A DNA stretch of 64,000 bases from an uncultured Roseovarius sp. (lineage in GTDB: Bacteria; Pseudomonadota; Alphaproteobacteria; Rhodobacterales; Rhodobacteraceae), in contig CANNCP010000002.1 of NCBI GenBank assembly GCA_947503145.1, positions 186,001 through 250,000 of the forward strand, read 5' to 3'. This document shows positions 10,676 through 20,273 of the stretch, piece after piece. Both the position numbers and the translations under genes were made by a program. The notes beneath the pieces are model-generated. The model made no database searches. It was not told the DNA's origin and was given only the letters and a program-made list of their open reading frames with translations. Numbering within the stretch: position 1 is the first letter of the stretch; every line of letters starts with the position of its first letter.

Positions 10676-12025
10676 ATGTTCGAGAAAATCCTGGTAGCCA
10701 ACCGCGGTGAGATTGCCCTGAGGGTGATTCGTGCCGCGCGCGAGATGGGCATCAAGACGGTCGCGGTGCACTCCACCGCCGATGCCGATGCCATGCATGT
10801 GCGCATGGCGGACGAAAGCGTGTGCATCGGCCCACCGCCGAGCACCGACAGTTACCTGTCGATTCCCGCGATCATCGCCGCTTGCGAAATCAGCGGCGCG
10901 CAGGCGATCCATCCCGGTTACGGATTTTTGTCGGAAAACGCCAATTTCGTGCAGATCGTCGAGGACCACGGCCTGACCTTCATCGGCCCTTCCGCCGAAC
11001 ATATCCGCGTCATGGGCGACAAGATTTCGGCCAAGGATACGATGAAGAAGCTCGGCGTGCCCTGCGTACCCGGCTCCGAGGGCGGTGTGGCCACCCTGGC
11101 TGATGCCAAACGTATCGGCGAAGAGGTCGGCTATCCGGTGATCATCAAGGCCACCGCTGGCGGCGGCGGCAAGGGCATGAAGGTGGCCAATTCCGCAGCC
11201 GAGATGGAACGCGCCTTTCAGACCGCCCGCGCCGAAGGCAAATCGAATTTCGGCAATGACGAGGTCTATATCGAAAAATACCTCGGCACGCCGCGCCATA
11301 TCGAAATCCAGGTCTTTGGCGATGGCAAAGGCCGCGCCGTGCATCTGGGCGAGCGCGACTGCTCGCTCCAGCGGCGCCACCAGAAGGTGTTCGAAGAAGC
11401 CCCCGGCCCGAGCATCACCGCCGAAGCCCGTGCCGCCATCGGCAAGACCTGCGCCGATGCGGTCGCCGCGATCAACTATATCGGCGCGGGCACGATCGAG
11501 TTTCTCTACGAGAACGACGAATTCTATTTCATCGAGATGAACACACGCCTTCAGGTCGAACATCCCGTGACCGAAGCAATCTTTGGCGTCGATCTGGTGC
11601 GTGAACAGATCCGTGTCGCCGAGGGGCTGCCGATGTCGTTTACCCAGGACGATCTGCGGATCAACGGCCACGCCATAGAAGTCCGGATCAACGCCGAGAA
11701 GCTGCCCGAATTTTCGCCGCGCCCCGGCAAGATCACGCAGTTTCACGCGCCCGGCGGTCTTGGCGTGCGGATGGACAGTGCGCTCTATGATGGCTACACG
11801 ATCCCGCCCTATTACGATTCGCTCATCGGCAAGCTGATTGTACACGGCCCCGACCGCGAGGCGGCACTGGCCCGTCTGGGCCGCGCCCTGGGTGAATTGA
11901 TCGTCGACGGAGTTGACACCACCGTGCCGCTCTTTCACGCGCTCCTGGCCGATCCCGATATCCAGTCCGGCAGCTACAACATCCACTGGCTTGAAAAGTG
12001 GCTGGAGACCAACCTGCGGGGGTAA
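10676..12025 (+). CDS. accC: Acetyl-CoA carboxylase biotin carboxylase subunit
   Basis: The 449-residue enzyme carboxylates the biotin on AccB using ATP and bicarbonate. It contains the N-terminal [32 protein letters not shown], the glycine-rich ATP-grasp loop GGGGKGMK (about 162-169), [15 protein letters not shown] and [14 protein letters not shown] with the catalytic Arg/Glu region. Length equals the E. coli enzyme (449). It is transcribed with accB and followed 3 bp later by aat. The AccA/AccD partners are not in the window. Confidence 0.97.
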   Translation: MFEKILVANRGEIALRVIRAAREMGIKTVAVHSTADADAMHVRMADESVCIGPPPSTDSYLSIPAIIAACEISGAQAIHPGYGFLSENANFVQIVEDHGLTFIGPSAEHIRVMGDKISAKDTMKKLGVPCVPGSEGGVATLADAKRIGEEVGYPVIIKATAGGGGKGMKVANSAAEMERAFQTARAEGKSNFGNDEVYIEKYLGTPRHIEIQVFGDGKGRAVHLGERDCSLQRRHQKVFEEAPGPSITAEARAAIGKTCADAVAAINYIGAGTIEFLYENDEFYFIEMNTRLQVEHPVTEAIFGVDLVREQIRVAEGLPMSFTQDDLRINGHAIEVRINAEKLPEFSPRPGKITQFHAPGGLGVRMDSALYDGYTIPPYYDSLIGKLIVHGPDREAALARLGRALGELIVDGVDTTVPLFHALLADPDIQSGSYNIHWLEKWLETNLRG

Positions 12026-12028
12026 GAC

Positions 12029-12694
12029 GTGGCACAGCCCGACGACAGCGATGCGGACTTTGCCCTGTCACCGCAACTGTTGCTCAATGCCTATGCGGCG
12101 GGCGTGTTTCCGATGTCCGAACACCGCGATGACCCGGAGGTATACTGGGTCGATCCGCGTCGGCGCGGCGTGCTCCCGCTGGAGGGGTTTCACCTCTCGC
12201 GCTCGCTGGCGCGACGGATGCGCCGGGCACGGTACAATGTCACCCTGAACGCTGCCTTTGCGGATGTGGTCGACGCCTGCGCCGACCGCGAAGAGACCTG
12301 GATCAGCAACGAGATACGCAATCAGTACCTCGCGCTGCACCAGTTGGGCCATGCCCATTCGATCGAAGTCTGGTCAGACGGCAACCTGATCGGCGGTGTG
12401 TACGGCGTGACACTGGGGGCTGCATTCTTTGGCGAGAGCATGTTCTCGCGCCAGACGGACGCCTCGAAACTGGCGCTGGCCCATCTGGTAGACCACCTGC
12501 GGCGCTGTGGCTTTACCCTCTTTGATACGCAGTTCATCACGGCGCATCTGGCCACATTGGGCGCTATCGAAATCAGTCGCGCAGAGTACCACAAGCGTCT
12601 GGATGCCGCATTGCGCAAGCGCGCCCATATCGACCATATGCCGCTATGCGACACGCCCTACTGTGTCGTGCAACGGATGACCCAGACATCGTAG
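12029..12694 (+). CDS. aat: Leucyl/phenylalanyl-tRNA-protein transferase
   Basis: The 221-residue enzyme transfers Leu or Phe from tRNA to proteins with N-terminal Arg/Lys, marking them for ClpS/ClpAP degradation (N-end rule). Family motifs seen are LLNAYAAGVFPMSE, VYWVDPRRRGVLPLEGFH, GGVYGVTLGAAFFGESMFSR and LFDTQFITAHLATLGA. It uses a GTG start at 12029, three bases after accC; no other start keeps the conserved N-terminus. The 3' end overlaps the convergent DUF2155 gene by 37 bp. A DTPYCV segment and short tail end the protein. Confidence 0.93.
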   Translation: MAQPDDSDADFALSPQLLLNAYAAGVFPMSEHRDDPEVYWVDPRRRGVLPLEGFHLSRSLARRMRRARYNVTLNAAFADVVDACADREETWISNEIRNQYLALHQLGHAHSIEVWSDGNLIGGVYGVTLGAAFFGESMFSRQTDASKLALAHLVDHLRRCGFTLFDTQFITAHLATLGAIEISRAEYHKRLDAALRKRAHIDHMPLCDTPYCVVQRMTQTS

Positions 12695-13014
12695 CGCGGA
12701 TGGTCCAGCGCGTTCAGCGCAGGCGACGACGCGATCATCCAGCCCGCAAAGCGCGGCGTCTCCTCACCTGCATTCCAGATCGTCAGGTAAGCAAAGGCAT
12801 CGCCGGCCGGATCGCCCAGCGGGTAGCGGCATTGCGACAACTCTATGGTAAGCCGCCCGAATACCGCCTGCTCTCTCGGTGCGAGGGTAAAGTCGACGAT
12901 GTCGCCCGACACTTTCTCAAGGCCACGCACTATGGCGCCGGTGCCGATACCGACCTCCTGTGCTGCGGCCACTCCGGGCAGCGCCAGCGCCGCCGCTAGG
13001 ACGAACGCCTTCAT
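12658..13014 (-). CDS. Exported DUF2155 protein
   Basis: The 118-residue precursor has a clear Sec signal peptide (about 1-19, ending GVAAAQ). A compact domain follows with the DUF2155 pattern: TLAPREQAVFGRLTIELSQCRY and AYLTIWNAGEETPRFAGWMIASSPALNALDHPRYDVWVIRC. Family function is not known to me; it is probably periplasmic, with two Cys (in LSQCRY and VIRC) that could form a disulfide. Its start overlaps the stop of the MlaD gene by 4 bp, so it is the last gene of an NDUFA12-mlaD-DUF2155 unit, and it converges with aat. Confidence 0.85.
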   Translation of the reverse strand: MKAFVLAAALALPGVAAAQEVGIGTGAIVRGLEKVSGDIVDFTLAPREQAVFGRLTIELSQCRYPLGDPAGDAFAYLTIWNAGEETPRFAGWMIASSPALNALDHPRYDVWVIRCTTQ

Positions 13015-13469
13015 TCGGGCGCTTCTTCCGGATCGCCTGCGACAAATTTCATCAGCAACCCCACGAGGCTTACGGCCCCTTGGGTGAACTCGACCTGATC
13101 ACCGGGCACAAAGTAAAAGGGCGAACCACCCGGCAGGATTTCCACGTAGTTGCTCCCCAGCAGCCCCTCGGACGAGATCGCAATCGCGCTGTCGTCGGGC
13201 ACGTCGATCCCTGCACGCACGGTAAAGCTCGCGTCGGCTCGGTAGGTCGCCGGGTCCAGATCCAACGCCGTCACGCGGCCCACCTTGACCCCCGCCAGAC
13301 GCACATCAGTTCCCACCAGAACGCCGTCAGCCGATCGAAAACTGGCCGTAAGCTGGTATTCCTTCTGACCCGCGGAAAATCCGGTGATCTGGCCTGCATA
13401 GGCCAGAAACCCGATGGCGACCGCAAGGACGGCACCGCCCATGATGATCTCGGTTTTGTTTTCGGACAT
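13011..13469 (-). CDS. mlaD: MlaD-type MCE-domain lipid transport protein
   Basis: The 152-residue protein has one N-terminal membrane helix (about 8-28) and a single MCE domain (YQLTASFRSADGVLVGTDVRLAGVKVGRV; GLLGSNYVEILPG). MlaD is the periplasmic substrate-binding ring of the Mla phospholipid transport system, working with permease MlaE and ATPase MlaF. Here it stands alone: neither mlaE nor mlaF is adjacent, so it must pair with products encoded elsewhere. It is co-directional with NDUFA12 (121-bp gap) and overlaps DUF2155. Confidence 0.88.
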   Translation of the reverse strand: MSENKTEIIMGGAVLAVAIGFLAYAGQITGFSAGQKEYQLTASFRSADGVLVGTDVRLAGVKVGRVTALDLDPATYRADASFTVRAGIDVPDDSAIAISSEGLLGSNYVEILPGGSPFYFVPGDQVEFTQGAVSLVGLLMKFVAGDPEEAPE

Positions 13470-13573
13470 CTGTCTGCCTAAAGCCTTTTGCGGTTTTCCT
13501 GAATCAGGGAAGGCGGAACATGCCTATCGCCCCTTGGGTATCGTGGGCGTTCTGCATCGAATCCGTTCCTCGT

Positions 13574-13592
13574 ATTAAATGCAAAACGCATT
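13574..13592. repeat. GCAAAACGC family copy upstream of the NDUFA12 stop
   Basis: ATTAAATGCAAAACGCATT in the 121-bp gap between NDUFA12 and mlaD (just inside the NDUFA12 3' end). The stretch AATGCAAAACGC matches the reverse of the 60.5-kb copy exactly. Also contains a small AATGC/GCATT hairpin. Confidence 0.5.
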
Positions 13593-13974
13593 ATTCCGGG
13601 CGCCACGCCTCGTAATCACTGCGCGGTTTCGGCATGGCCCGGCGGATCGATCCGGCTGGCGCATAGGCCAGCGCAGTGCCGGTCAGATTCTCCTGATGAG
13701 GCTTTTCCCAGGATTTGTGCGGCAGCGACTTTTCTGTCGGCGATTCCTTGTGGGTGTGGTGCAGCCAGCCATGCCAGTCCGGGCTGACGCGGCTTGCCTC
13801 CGCCTCTCCGTTGAAGATCACCCAGCGCCGCTTGTCATCCTTGGTCCGGTAAAAGATGTTGCCCTCCACGTCCTCGCCCACCTTGACCCCGCGGCGCCAA
13901 GTGTAGAGCTGCGTATTGAGCGTCTGGCCGTTCCACCATGTTACGGCACGCAGAAGTGTGTTGAGAATGCCCAT
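13591..13974 (-). CDS. NDUFA12-family NADH:ubiquinone oxidoreductase accessory subunit
   Basis: The 127-residue protein matches the NDUFA12/B17.2 family, an accessory subunit of complex I shared by alphaproteobacteria and mitochondria. Evidence is [45 protein letters not shown] followed by a basic, Pro-rich tail ([17 protein letters not shown]); the quoted core includes the conserved EGN.YY and P..WH..LH elements. The start at 13974 is set by GGAGG six bases upstream. The nuo operon is not present, as is usual for this gene, which commonly sits beside mlaD in Rhodobacteraceae (recalled, not checked). Confidence 0.9.
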   Translation of the reverse strand: MGILNTLLRAVTWWNGQTLNTQLYTWRRGVKVGEDVEGNIFYRTKDDKRRWVIFNGEAEASRVSPDWHGWLHHTHKESPTEKSLPHKSWEKPHQENLTGTALAYAPAGSIRRAMPKPRSDYEAWRPE

Positions 13975-14181
13975 CGGGTCCTCCGGAATACATCGCCCCA
14001 GATATGGCGTATCCATGCGCAAAGGTCCAGTGGTGCACGACAAGGAAAAGGCGCGCCCGGCATGGGCACGCCCTCTATGGCTTGGCGGTGCAACGGCTGC
14101 ATCTTCTGGCTTGAAACATTCCTGCCCGAGGCATCCGCTGCGTGCATTCCGTGGTTCGCTCCGCACCCGGAGCGCAAGAGT

Positions 14182-15450
14182 TCAGCCCGCGCTGGCAGCC
14201 TCTTCCTTCTTGGTATCCGCGTAGATCATCAGCGGCGCCGCATCGGACATGACCGCCTCTTCGTTCACCACGACCTCTTCAACGTTCTCCATGCTCGGTA
14301 GTTCGAACATCGTATCCAGCAGGATTTCCTCAAGGATCGAACGCAGGCCGCGCGCGCCGGTCTTGCGCTGGATGGCGCGCTTGGCGATGCCGGTCAGCGC
14401 ATCGTCGGTAAAGGTGAGCTGCGCCTCCTCCAGCTCGAACAGGCGCTGGTATTGCTTGACCAGCGCGTTCTTGGGCTGCGTCAGAATCGTGACCAGCGCA
14501 TCCTCGTCGAGATCCTCAAGCGTTGCGATCACCGGCAGGCGCCCGACGAACTCGGGAATCAGCCCGAATTTCAGCAGGTCTTCCGGTTCCAGATCCTTGA
14601 ACACCTCGCCGACGCCGCGATCGTCCTTGTCGCGCACATCTGCCCCGAATCCCATCGCACTGCCCTTGCCGCGCGCCGAGATGATCTTGTCCAGACCGGC
14701 GAACGCTCCACCGCAGATGAACAGGATGTTGGTCGTGTCCACTTGCAGGAATTCCTGCTGCGGATGCTTGCGCCCACCCTGCGGCGGAACGGCGGCCACG
14801 GTGCCTTCCATCAGCTTCAGCAGCGCCTGCTGCACGCCCTCGCCCGACACGTCACGGGTGATCGAAGGGTTTTCAGATTTGCGGGTGATCTTGTCGACCT
14901 CGTCGATATAGACGATGCCCCGCTGCGCGCGTTCCACGTTATATTCGGACGATTGCAGCAGTTTCAGGATGATATTCTCGACATCCTCGCCGACATAGCC
15001 CGCCTCGGTCAGCGTGGTGGCGTCAGCCATGGTAAACGGCACATCAAGGATGCGCGCCAGCGTCTGCGCCAGCAAAGTCTTGCCGCAGCCCGTAGGGCCG
15101 ATCAGCAGGATGTTGGATTTCTGCAGTTCGATATCGCCGCTCTTGCCGGAGTGGTCTAGGCGTTTGTAGTGGTTGTGTACCGCGACCGACAGCACGCGCT
15201 TGGCCATAGCCTGACCGATCACATAGTCATCCAGCACATCGCAGATATCGCGTGGCGCAGGCACGCCATCGGCCGATTTCAGACCCGCGCTGCGTGTCTC
15301 TTCGCGGATGATGTCCATGCAAAGCTCGACACATTCATCGCAGATGAACACTGTCGGGCCCGCGATCAGTTTGCGCACTTCGTGCTGGCTCTTGCCGCAA
15401 AAACTGCAATAGAGGGTGTTCTTGCTATCGTTGCCAGAACTATTAGCCAT
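14182..15450 (-). CDS. clpX: ATP-dependent Clp protease ATP-binding subunit ClpX
   Basis: The 422-residue AAA+ unfoldase has an N-terminal zinc-binding domain with Cys15, Cys18, Cys37 and Cys40, Walker A GPTGCGKT (118-125), Walker [10 protein letters not shown], and the ClpP-contacting IGF-equivalent region in the middle of the protein (MGFG). It delivers unfolded substrates to ClpP. The length matches the family (about 424). It lies 154 bp downstream of clpP in the same direction, the common clpP-clpX order, probably co-transcribed with an internal promoter possible in the gap. Confidence 0.97.
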   Translation of the reverse strand: MANSSGNDSKNTLYCSFCGKSQHEVRKLIAGPTVFICDECVELCMDIIREETRSAGLKSADGVPAPRDICDVLDDYVIGQAMAKRVLSVAVHNHYKRLDHSGKSGDIELQKSNILLIGPTGCGKTLLAQTLARILDVPFTMADATTLTEAGYVGEDVENIILKLLQSSEYNVERAQRGIVYIDEVDKITRKSENPSITRDVSGEGVQQALLKLMEGTVAAVPPQGGRKHPQQEFLQVDTTNILFICGGAFAGLDKIISARGKGSAMGFGADVRDKDDRGVGEVFKDLEPEDLLKFGLIPEFVGRLPVIATLEDLDEDALVTILTQPKNALVKQYQRLFELEEAQLTFTDDALTGIAKRAIQRKTGARGLRSILEEILLDTMFELPSMENVEEVVVNEEAVMSDAAPLMIYADTKKEEAASAG

Positions 15451-15604
15451 GATCTACCTTTCGGGCGCTGCGTCGCCCCATTTGTGCCGCCCCGTTTATG
15501 CCCGTCGCCGGAGCTGAGCGGCGAATTTCGCGGCCAGCTTAGGACAGGCATCCTGTGTCCACAATCGCAAAATGGGCGATCCGCCGGATCGCCCTGGCAC
15601 CGGA

Positions 15605-16234
15605 TCAGTCTTCGGCATCCGGCTTTGCGCGATTCTCTACGATCTCGTCGATCAGTCCCCAGGCCTTGGCATCCGATGGCGCCATGAAGTTATCGCGCTC
15701 CAGCGCCTCCTCGACCTTCTTCAGAGTTTGCCCCGTGTGCTTCACATAAATTTCATTCAGCCGCTTTTTCAGCTTCAGCGTTTCTTCGGCGTGAATCATG
15801 ATGTCGGTCGCCTGCCCCTGATACCCGCCCGAGGGCTGGTGCACCATGATGCGGCTGTTGGGCAGCGAGAATCGCATGCCCGGCGCGCCCGCCGTCAGCA
15901 GCAGGGACCCCATCGAGGCCGCCTGCCCGATCACCAGCGTCGAGACCTTGGGCCGGATGTATTGCATCGTGTCATAGATCGACAGGCCGCTGGTGACGAC
16001 GCCACCGGGACTGTTGATATACATGCTGATTTCCTTGCTGGGGTTCTCCGCCTCCAGGTGCAGCAGTTGCGCCACGATCAGGCTGGACATGCCGTCATGC
16101 ACCGGGCCGCTGAGAAAGATGATCCGTTCCTTCAGCAGGCGCGAGAAGATGTCATAGGCCCGCTCGCCCCGGCTGGTCTGTTCGACCACCATCGGCACGA
16201 GGGTGTTCATGTAGGTATCCATTGGGTCTGTCAT
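15605..16234 (-). CDS. clpP: ATP-dependent Clp protease proteolytic subunit
   Basis: The 209-residue serine peptidase has the catalytic triad Ser107 (GQAASMG), His132 (MVHQPSGG) and Asp181 (ERDNFM). It forms the 14-mer proteolytic chamber used by ClpX and ClpA. I take the ATG at 16234, giving [10 protein letters not shown], because homologues start here. An in-frame ATG 33 bases further upstream is possible. The region upstream (16235-16513) is non-coding and should contain its promoter; I see no convincing heat-shock promoter match there. Confidence 0.96.
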   Translation of the reverse strand: MTDPMDTYMNTLVPMVVEQTSRGERAYDIFSRLLKERIIFLSGPVHDGMSSLIVAQLLHLEAENPSKEISMYINSPGGVVTSGLSIYDTMQYIRPKVSTLVIGQAASMGSLLLTAGAPGMRFSLPNSRIMVHQPSGGYQGQATDIMIHAEETLKLKKRLNEIYVKHTGQTLKKVEEALERDNFMAPSDAKAWGLIDEIVENRAKPDAED

Positions 16235-16463
16235 ATCCGCCTGCCTGCTGATGTGTGTTCGATCCATACCGGATCAGGTCCTAAGGGAGTCTTAGTAGCG
16301 CGCCCAAGGGGCTGCAAGGGGAGGAGCGGGATTTGTCGGGGCACGCGGCCCGTCAGACACCGGTTGGTGCGGCTCCGCAGGGCGGAGCCCGACGCAGAAA
16401 CGAACAGCCAACACCTGCGCCGACGCAAACGCAACACGCGCCGTGGTGTGCTGTGGGAGAAGA

Positions 16464-16495
16464 GGGGTGGTCCTGCTTTGCCGCACCACCACCCC
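16464..16495 (-). terminator. Hairpin 3' of the iron permease gene
   Basis: GGGGTGGT (16464-16471) pairs with ACCACCCC (16488-16495) around a 16-base loop, 19 bp after the stop of the leftward permease gene. A second hairpin, GGCTCCGC/GCGGAGCC with a 3-base loop, lies at 16371-16389 between it and clpP. No T-run follows either hairpin. Confidence 0.5.
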
Positions 16496-16513
16496 GGTCA
16501 GCCGATCCACCGA

Positions 16514-18175
16514 TTACGCCCGTGCTGGTATCCTGGCCCGGCGCGGCTCGGCGCTCTCGCGGCCGATGGTGCGGCAGAGCAGGATCACCGGCACCAGCCC
16601 GAACGCGACCAGCGCCAGCGACGGCACGGCGGCCTCCGCCAGACGCTCATCCGCCGCCAGCCTGTGTGCCTGCACCGCCAGGGTCTGGAAATTGAACGGA
16701 TGCAGTATCAGCGTCGCGGGCAGCTCCTTCATCACATCGACAAAGACGATCAGCAGCGCCGTCAGCACCGAGGTGCGCGCCACCGGCAGATGCACCCGCC
16801 ACAACAGTTTCGGTGCCGCCTGCCCCAGCGACCGCGCGATGGCGTCGTAATGCCGCGGCACCGTCGCCATGCCGCTGTCATAGGCGTTGAGGGCGGCGGC
16901 CATGAACCGCGCCATGTAGGCCATCACCATCAGCCAGATCGACCCGGTAATCAGCAGCCCGGTACTGATCCCGAACTGCGCTTCCATCACGCTGTCTATC
17001 AGATTGTCCAACGCCGCCAGCGGCACCATCAGCCCCACCGCGATCACCCCGCCCGGCACCGCATAGCCCAGCCCCGCACCGATCAGCAGCCAGCGTGATT
17101 TGCGGCCCGGCCGGGTGCGGGCCCGGAACCCGATCAGAATCGCCCCCAGAACCGTCAGCACCGACGCCACACCGGCCAGCATCACCGAATTGGACATCAG
17201 CGACAGATAGCGCGGGTCGAGCAGGCTCTGCCCCGATCCGATGGCCATTTTACCCAACATGACGACAGGGATCACAAACCCCAGCAGCACGGGCACCAGA
17301 CACAGCACCATCGCGGCCCAGCCGCGTAGCCCGGTCAGTTGCGGCTTGGCCAGCGCCTCGAACCGCGCGCCGCCATGGCCCGCCGTACGCGCCCGGCCCC
17401 GCTGCGCGCGCTCCAGCCCGGCCAGCAACAGCGCAAAGCTGAGCAGGCACAGCGACAGTTGCGCCGCCGCCGCGCGGTCGCCCAACGAGAACCACGCCTG
17501 ATAGATGCCGGTCGCAAAGGTCTGGACGTTGAAAAACGCTACCGTGCCGAAATCGGCAATCGTCTCCATGATCACCAGAAGCGTCCCGCCCACGATCGCA
17601 GGCCGCGCCATCGGCAGCGCCACCCGCCAGAACGCGCCGCCAGGGCTTTGCCCCAATGTGCGCGCCACCAGAAACGCGTTCGAGCTTTGCTGCCGGAACG
17701 ATGCCCGCGCCAGCAGATAGACGTAAGGGTAGAACACGATGACCAGCATCATCGCCGCCCCGCCGATGCTGCGGATCTCGGGAAACCAGTAATCGCGCGG
17801 CCCCCAGCCGGTCACATCCCGCAACAGGGTCTGCACCGGTCCGGGATGATCCAGCAGCGTCGTATAGGCATAGGCCACCACATAGGCCGGAAAGGCCAGC
17901 GGCAACGCCAGCGCGATCTCCAGCCAGCGAACACCGGGAAACCGGTAGACCGTGACCAGCCATGCCGTCCCGGTCCCGATCACCGCCGCACAGCTACCGA
18001 CGATAGTCACCAGCACCAGCGTGACCCAGGTGTAGCGCGGCAGCACCGAGGCCAGGATATCGCGCCACGTCTGCAGATCGCCCGACAGCGCCGCGATCGT
18101 GGCGGCGACGATCGGTGCCACGCAGAGTGCGGCAACAACCCAGCCCAGACCGTAAATCAGCCGTTCGGTCATCAC
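16514..18175 (-). CDS. Fbp-type iron(III) ABC transporter permease, no partner genes
   Basis: The 553-residue protein is a fused double permease: two homologous halves, each with about six membrane helices and an EAA loop (ARTLGQSPGGAFWRVALPMARPAIVGG in the first half, ARSLGQAAPKLLWRVHLPVARTS in the second). This arrangement is typical of FbpB/SfuB ferric-iron permeases. No FbpA binding protein or FbpC ATPase lies next to it; the nearest ATPase, ModC, belongs to the molybdate cluster. It must use subunits encoded elsewhere. A TGA-N9-TCA palindrome 37 bp upstream of the start suggests iron control. Confidence 0.87.
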   Translation of the reverse strand: MMTERLIYGLGWVVAALCVAPIVAATIAALSGDLQTWRDILASVLPRYTWVTLVLVTIVGSCAAVIGTGTAWLVTVYRFPGVRWLEIALALPLAFPAYVVAYAYTTLLDHPGPVQTLLRDVTGWGPRDYWFPEIRSIGGAAMMLVIVFYPYVYLLARASFRQQSSNAFLVARTLGQSPGGAFWRVALPMARPAIVGGTLLVIMETIADFGTVAFFNVQTFATGIYQAWFSLGDRAAAAQLSLCLLSFALLLAGLERAQRGRARTAGHGGARFEALAKPQLTGLRGWAAMVLCLVPVLLGFVIPVVMLGKMAIGSGQSLLDPRYLSLMSNSVMLAGVASVLTVLGAILIGFRARTRPGRKSRWLLIGAGLGYAVPGGVIAVGLMVPLAALDNLIDSVMEAQFGISTGLLITGSIWLMVMAYMARFMAAALNAYDSGMATVPRHYDAIARSLGQAAPKLLWRVHLPVARTSVLTALLIVFVDVMKELPATLILHPFNFQTLAVQAHRLAADERLAEAAVPSLALVAFGLVPVILLCRTIGRESAEPRRARIPARA

Positions 18176-18483
18176 TGCGATCCTTTCCCGATGCGCTTCG
18201 GTGCGCTATTCTGACAGATTTGATCAGTATTCCGCCGCCGCCCGAGGGTCAACATCCCAGGACACCGCAGACCGGTGGTTACATCCCGGCCCGGCAGAAC
18301 TCCCAGCGCTGCCGCGTGGACGCCTTGCCGTTTGGCGGCATGAATCGGGGCTGGCCCGGCAAGCGCTGACCTTTACACAGCCCGGATTAACGACTACCGC
18401 GCGGTCCTAGATGCAGCATCTCGCGCGGCCTCGGCAACCGGGGTTCAAGCCACCCCAAAACCATATATAAGTTTCCAGTATCC
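18176..18483. other. Non-coding gap between modC and the iron permease
   Basis: The 308-bp gap separates two leftward genes. Apart from the iron-box-like palindrome at 18212-18226 near its left end, I see no convincing open frame, RNA gene or repeat. It should hold the permease promoter and the 3' end of the mod operon. Confidence 0.6.
18212..18226. promoter_or_regulatory. IRO-box-like TGA-N9-TCA palindrome (iron control)
   Basis: TGACAGATTTGATCA fits TGA-N9-TCA, the form of the IRO/Iron-Rhodo box bound by RirA- and IscR-type repressors in alphaproteobacteria. With flanks it extends to CTGA...TCAG. It lies 37 bp upstream of the ferric-iron permease start, where a repressor could block the promoter. 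Confidence 0.55.
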
Positions 18484-19584
18484 TCACCCCAGTTCACGCC
18501 CCGCGCCAATATCGCCGCGCGGCACGGCCGTCGCCTTCAGTATTGCATAACATGCCAACCCGGGCCGCAGCCGCATCTCCTCGGCCGCACGCGCCATGAC
18601 GCGCGCCAACAGCCGGTCCCCTCCCAGTCGCAGCGACACCGCCATGCCCGGGCCGTCGCCCCTGTGCAGCGCCTCCACCACGACGGGCAGGACGTTGTAC
18701 GACGATAGCCCGCTGGGCGCTTCGAGCGATAACAAGACATCCTGCGCCAAGACCCTGAGACGAATATGCATTCCCGGATCGGCCTGAACCCCGGGGATCA
18801 GCAGTGTCCCACCATTGACCGCAAGGCGGCTCAGCCCGTCGGCATCATGCCCCAGCACCTGGGCGTTCAGCACCGATCCTGCCTCGCGCACGCCCATCAG
18901 GGGCACAACCTCGGGGTCGCTCAGAACCTCGCCGACGTTACCGGACCGGGCAACACGCCCGTCGCGCAGCACGATAATCTGATCGGCCAGCCGCGCGATC
19001 TCGGCCACGGAATGACTGACATAGAGGATCGGCACATTGGCCCCGTCCGCCAGCCGCTCCAGGTAGGGCAGTATCTCATCCTTGCGCGGCCCGTCGAGCG
19101 CCGCCAGCGGCTCGTCCATGATCAGCAGTTCGGGTGCCATCAAAAGCGCCCGCGCCAGTGCCACGCGCTGTTTCTCTCCACCCGACAGGTGCAGCGGCCG
19201 ACGCTCCAGCAGCGCGGCGATATCCATCAGCCCGATAACCTGTTCCCGGTCCGGCCCGGATCGGCCGCGCGGAACATAACGCACGCCGAAATCGAGGTTG
19301 CCCGCAACGCTCAGATGCGGAAACAGCCGTCCGTCCTGAAAAACCGTGCCGATCCGTCGCTTATGCGGCGGCACGTTCACCCTGGCCTGTGCGTCGTACA
19401 AACGCCTGCCATCCAGTTCCACCACCCCGCGCGAGGGTGCAAAAAGCCCGGCCACCGCGCTCGCGATACTGGTCTTGCCTGCACCCGACGGCCCGAAAAT
19501 CGCCGTCACCCCCGGCCCTGCCTCGAACGCGACATCCAGCGTAAAATCGCTGAAGCTGTGGCATATCCTGACGCTGAGGCTCAT
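18484..19584 (-). CDS. modC: Molybdate ABC transporter ATPase
   Basis: The 366-residue protein has Walker A GPSGAGKT (31-38), signature LSGGEKQR (133-140), Walker B LLIMDEPLAALD (DEP at 157-159) and a C-terminal MOP/TOBE-like domain (about 290-355, SSYNVLPVVVEALHRGDGPG) as in ModC. It energises molybdate import through ModB. Its start overlaps the modB stop by 4 bp, completing the order modA-modB-modC on this strand. Confidence 0.95.
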   Translation of the reverse strand: MSLSVRICHSFSDFTLDVAFEAGPGVTAIFGPSGAGKTSIASAVAGLFAPSRGVVELDGRRLYDAQARVNVPPHKRRIGTVFQDGRLFPHLSVAGNLDFGVRYVPRGRSGPDREQVIGLMDIAALLERRPLHLSGGEKQRVALARALLMAPELLIMDEPLAALDGPRKDEILPYLERLADGANVPILYVSHSVAEIARLADQIIVLRDGRVARSGNVGEVLSDPEVVPLMGVREAGSVLNAQVLGHDADGLSRLAVNGGTLLIPGVQADPGMHIRLRVLAQDVLLSLEAPSGLSSYNVLPVVVEALHRGDGPGMAVSLRLGGDRLLARVMARAAEEMRLRPGLACYAILKATAVPRGDIGAGRELG

Positions 19585-20273
19585 TTCTGGCCGATCCCGC
19601 GCGCCACGCGCCGCGCCAGCCCTTCCGAGACCAGAACAGCCCCAACCGCCACGACCAGCGACAGCAGCACCAGCCGGATCGCCCCCGACTCGCCGCCTGG
19701 CACCTGCAGGAACGCGTAGATTGCCGAAGGCAGCGTCTGCGTCTGGCCGGGGATGTTGGCGACAAAGGTGATCGTGGCACCGAATTCGCCCATCGCCTTG
19801 GCAAAGCCCAGGACCGCGCCCGCCAGAACCCCCGGCGCGATCAGCGGCAGTGTGACACGCCCGAACGCGCCCAGACGACCAGCGCCCAGCGTGGCCGCCG
19901 CCGCCTCCAGCCGAGGGTCTACCGCCTCTATCGACAGCCGGATCGCGCGGACCGTCAGGGGAAAGCCCATGATTGCCGCCGCCAACGCCGCACCCGTCCA
20001 GCGAAACGCCAGAACGATCCCGAATGTGGATTCAAGGAATCCTCCGACCGCACCGTTGCGCCCGAATGTCAGCAACAGCAAATAACCGGTCACGACCGGT
20101 GGCAGGACCAGCGGCAAATGCACCAGTGTGCTCAGCAGCGTCTTGCCCCAGAACTCGCGCCGCGCCAGCAGCCACGCGACTGCAATCGCCGGTGGCAGGC
20201 TGAACAGCATCGCCACGAACGAGACTTTGAGCGACAGCACAAGTGCCGCCCACTCCGCCGATTCCAGAGTCAT
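19581..20273 (-). CDS. modB: Molybdate ABC transporter permease
   Basis: The 230-residue inner-membrane permease has about five hydrophobic helices and the EAA loop EAAAATLGAGRLGAFGRVTLPLIAPG, followed by AVLGFAKAMGEFGATITF, the ModB/CysT-family signature. It forms the molybdate channel as a homodimer with ModC. Both its start and its stop overlap the neighbouring mod genes by four bases (ATGA), so translation of the three is coupled. Confidence 0.95.
   Translation of the reverse strand: MTLESAEWAALVLSLKVSFVAMLFSLPPAIAVAWLLARREFWGKTLLSTLVHLPLVLPPVVTGYLLLLTFGRNGAVGGFLESTFGIVLAFRWTGAALAAAIMGFPLTVRAIRLSIEAVDPRLEAAAATLGAGRLGAFGRVTLPLIAPGVLAGAVLGFAKAMGEFGATITFVANIPGQTQTLPSAIYAFLQVPGGESGAIRLVLLSLVVAVGAVLVSEGLARRVARGIGQK

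Noticed and set aside
16235..16330. Heat-shock (RpoH) promoter for clpP
   Set aside because: CTTGCA and TACTAA are present but with a 15-bp spacing and poor match to the -10; not strong enough to report as a feature.
18430..18460. A GGTTCAAGCC stretch resembling a tRNA T-loop
   Set aside because: No matching T-stem, anticodon arm or acceptor stem can be built around it; no tRNA gene found in the window.
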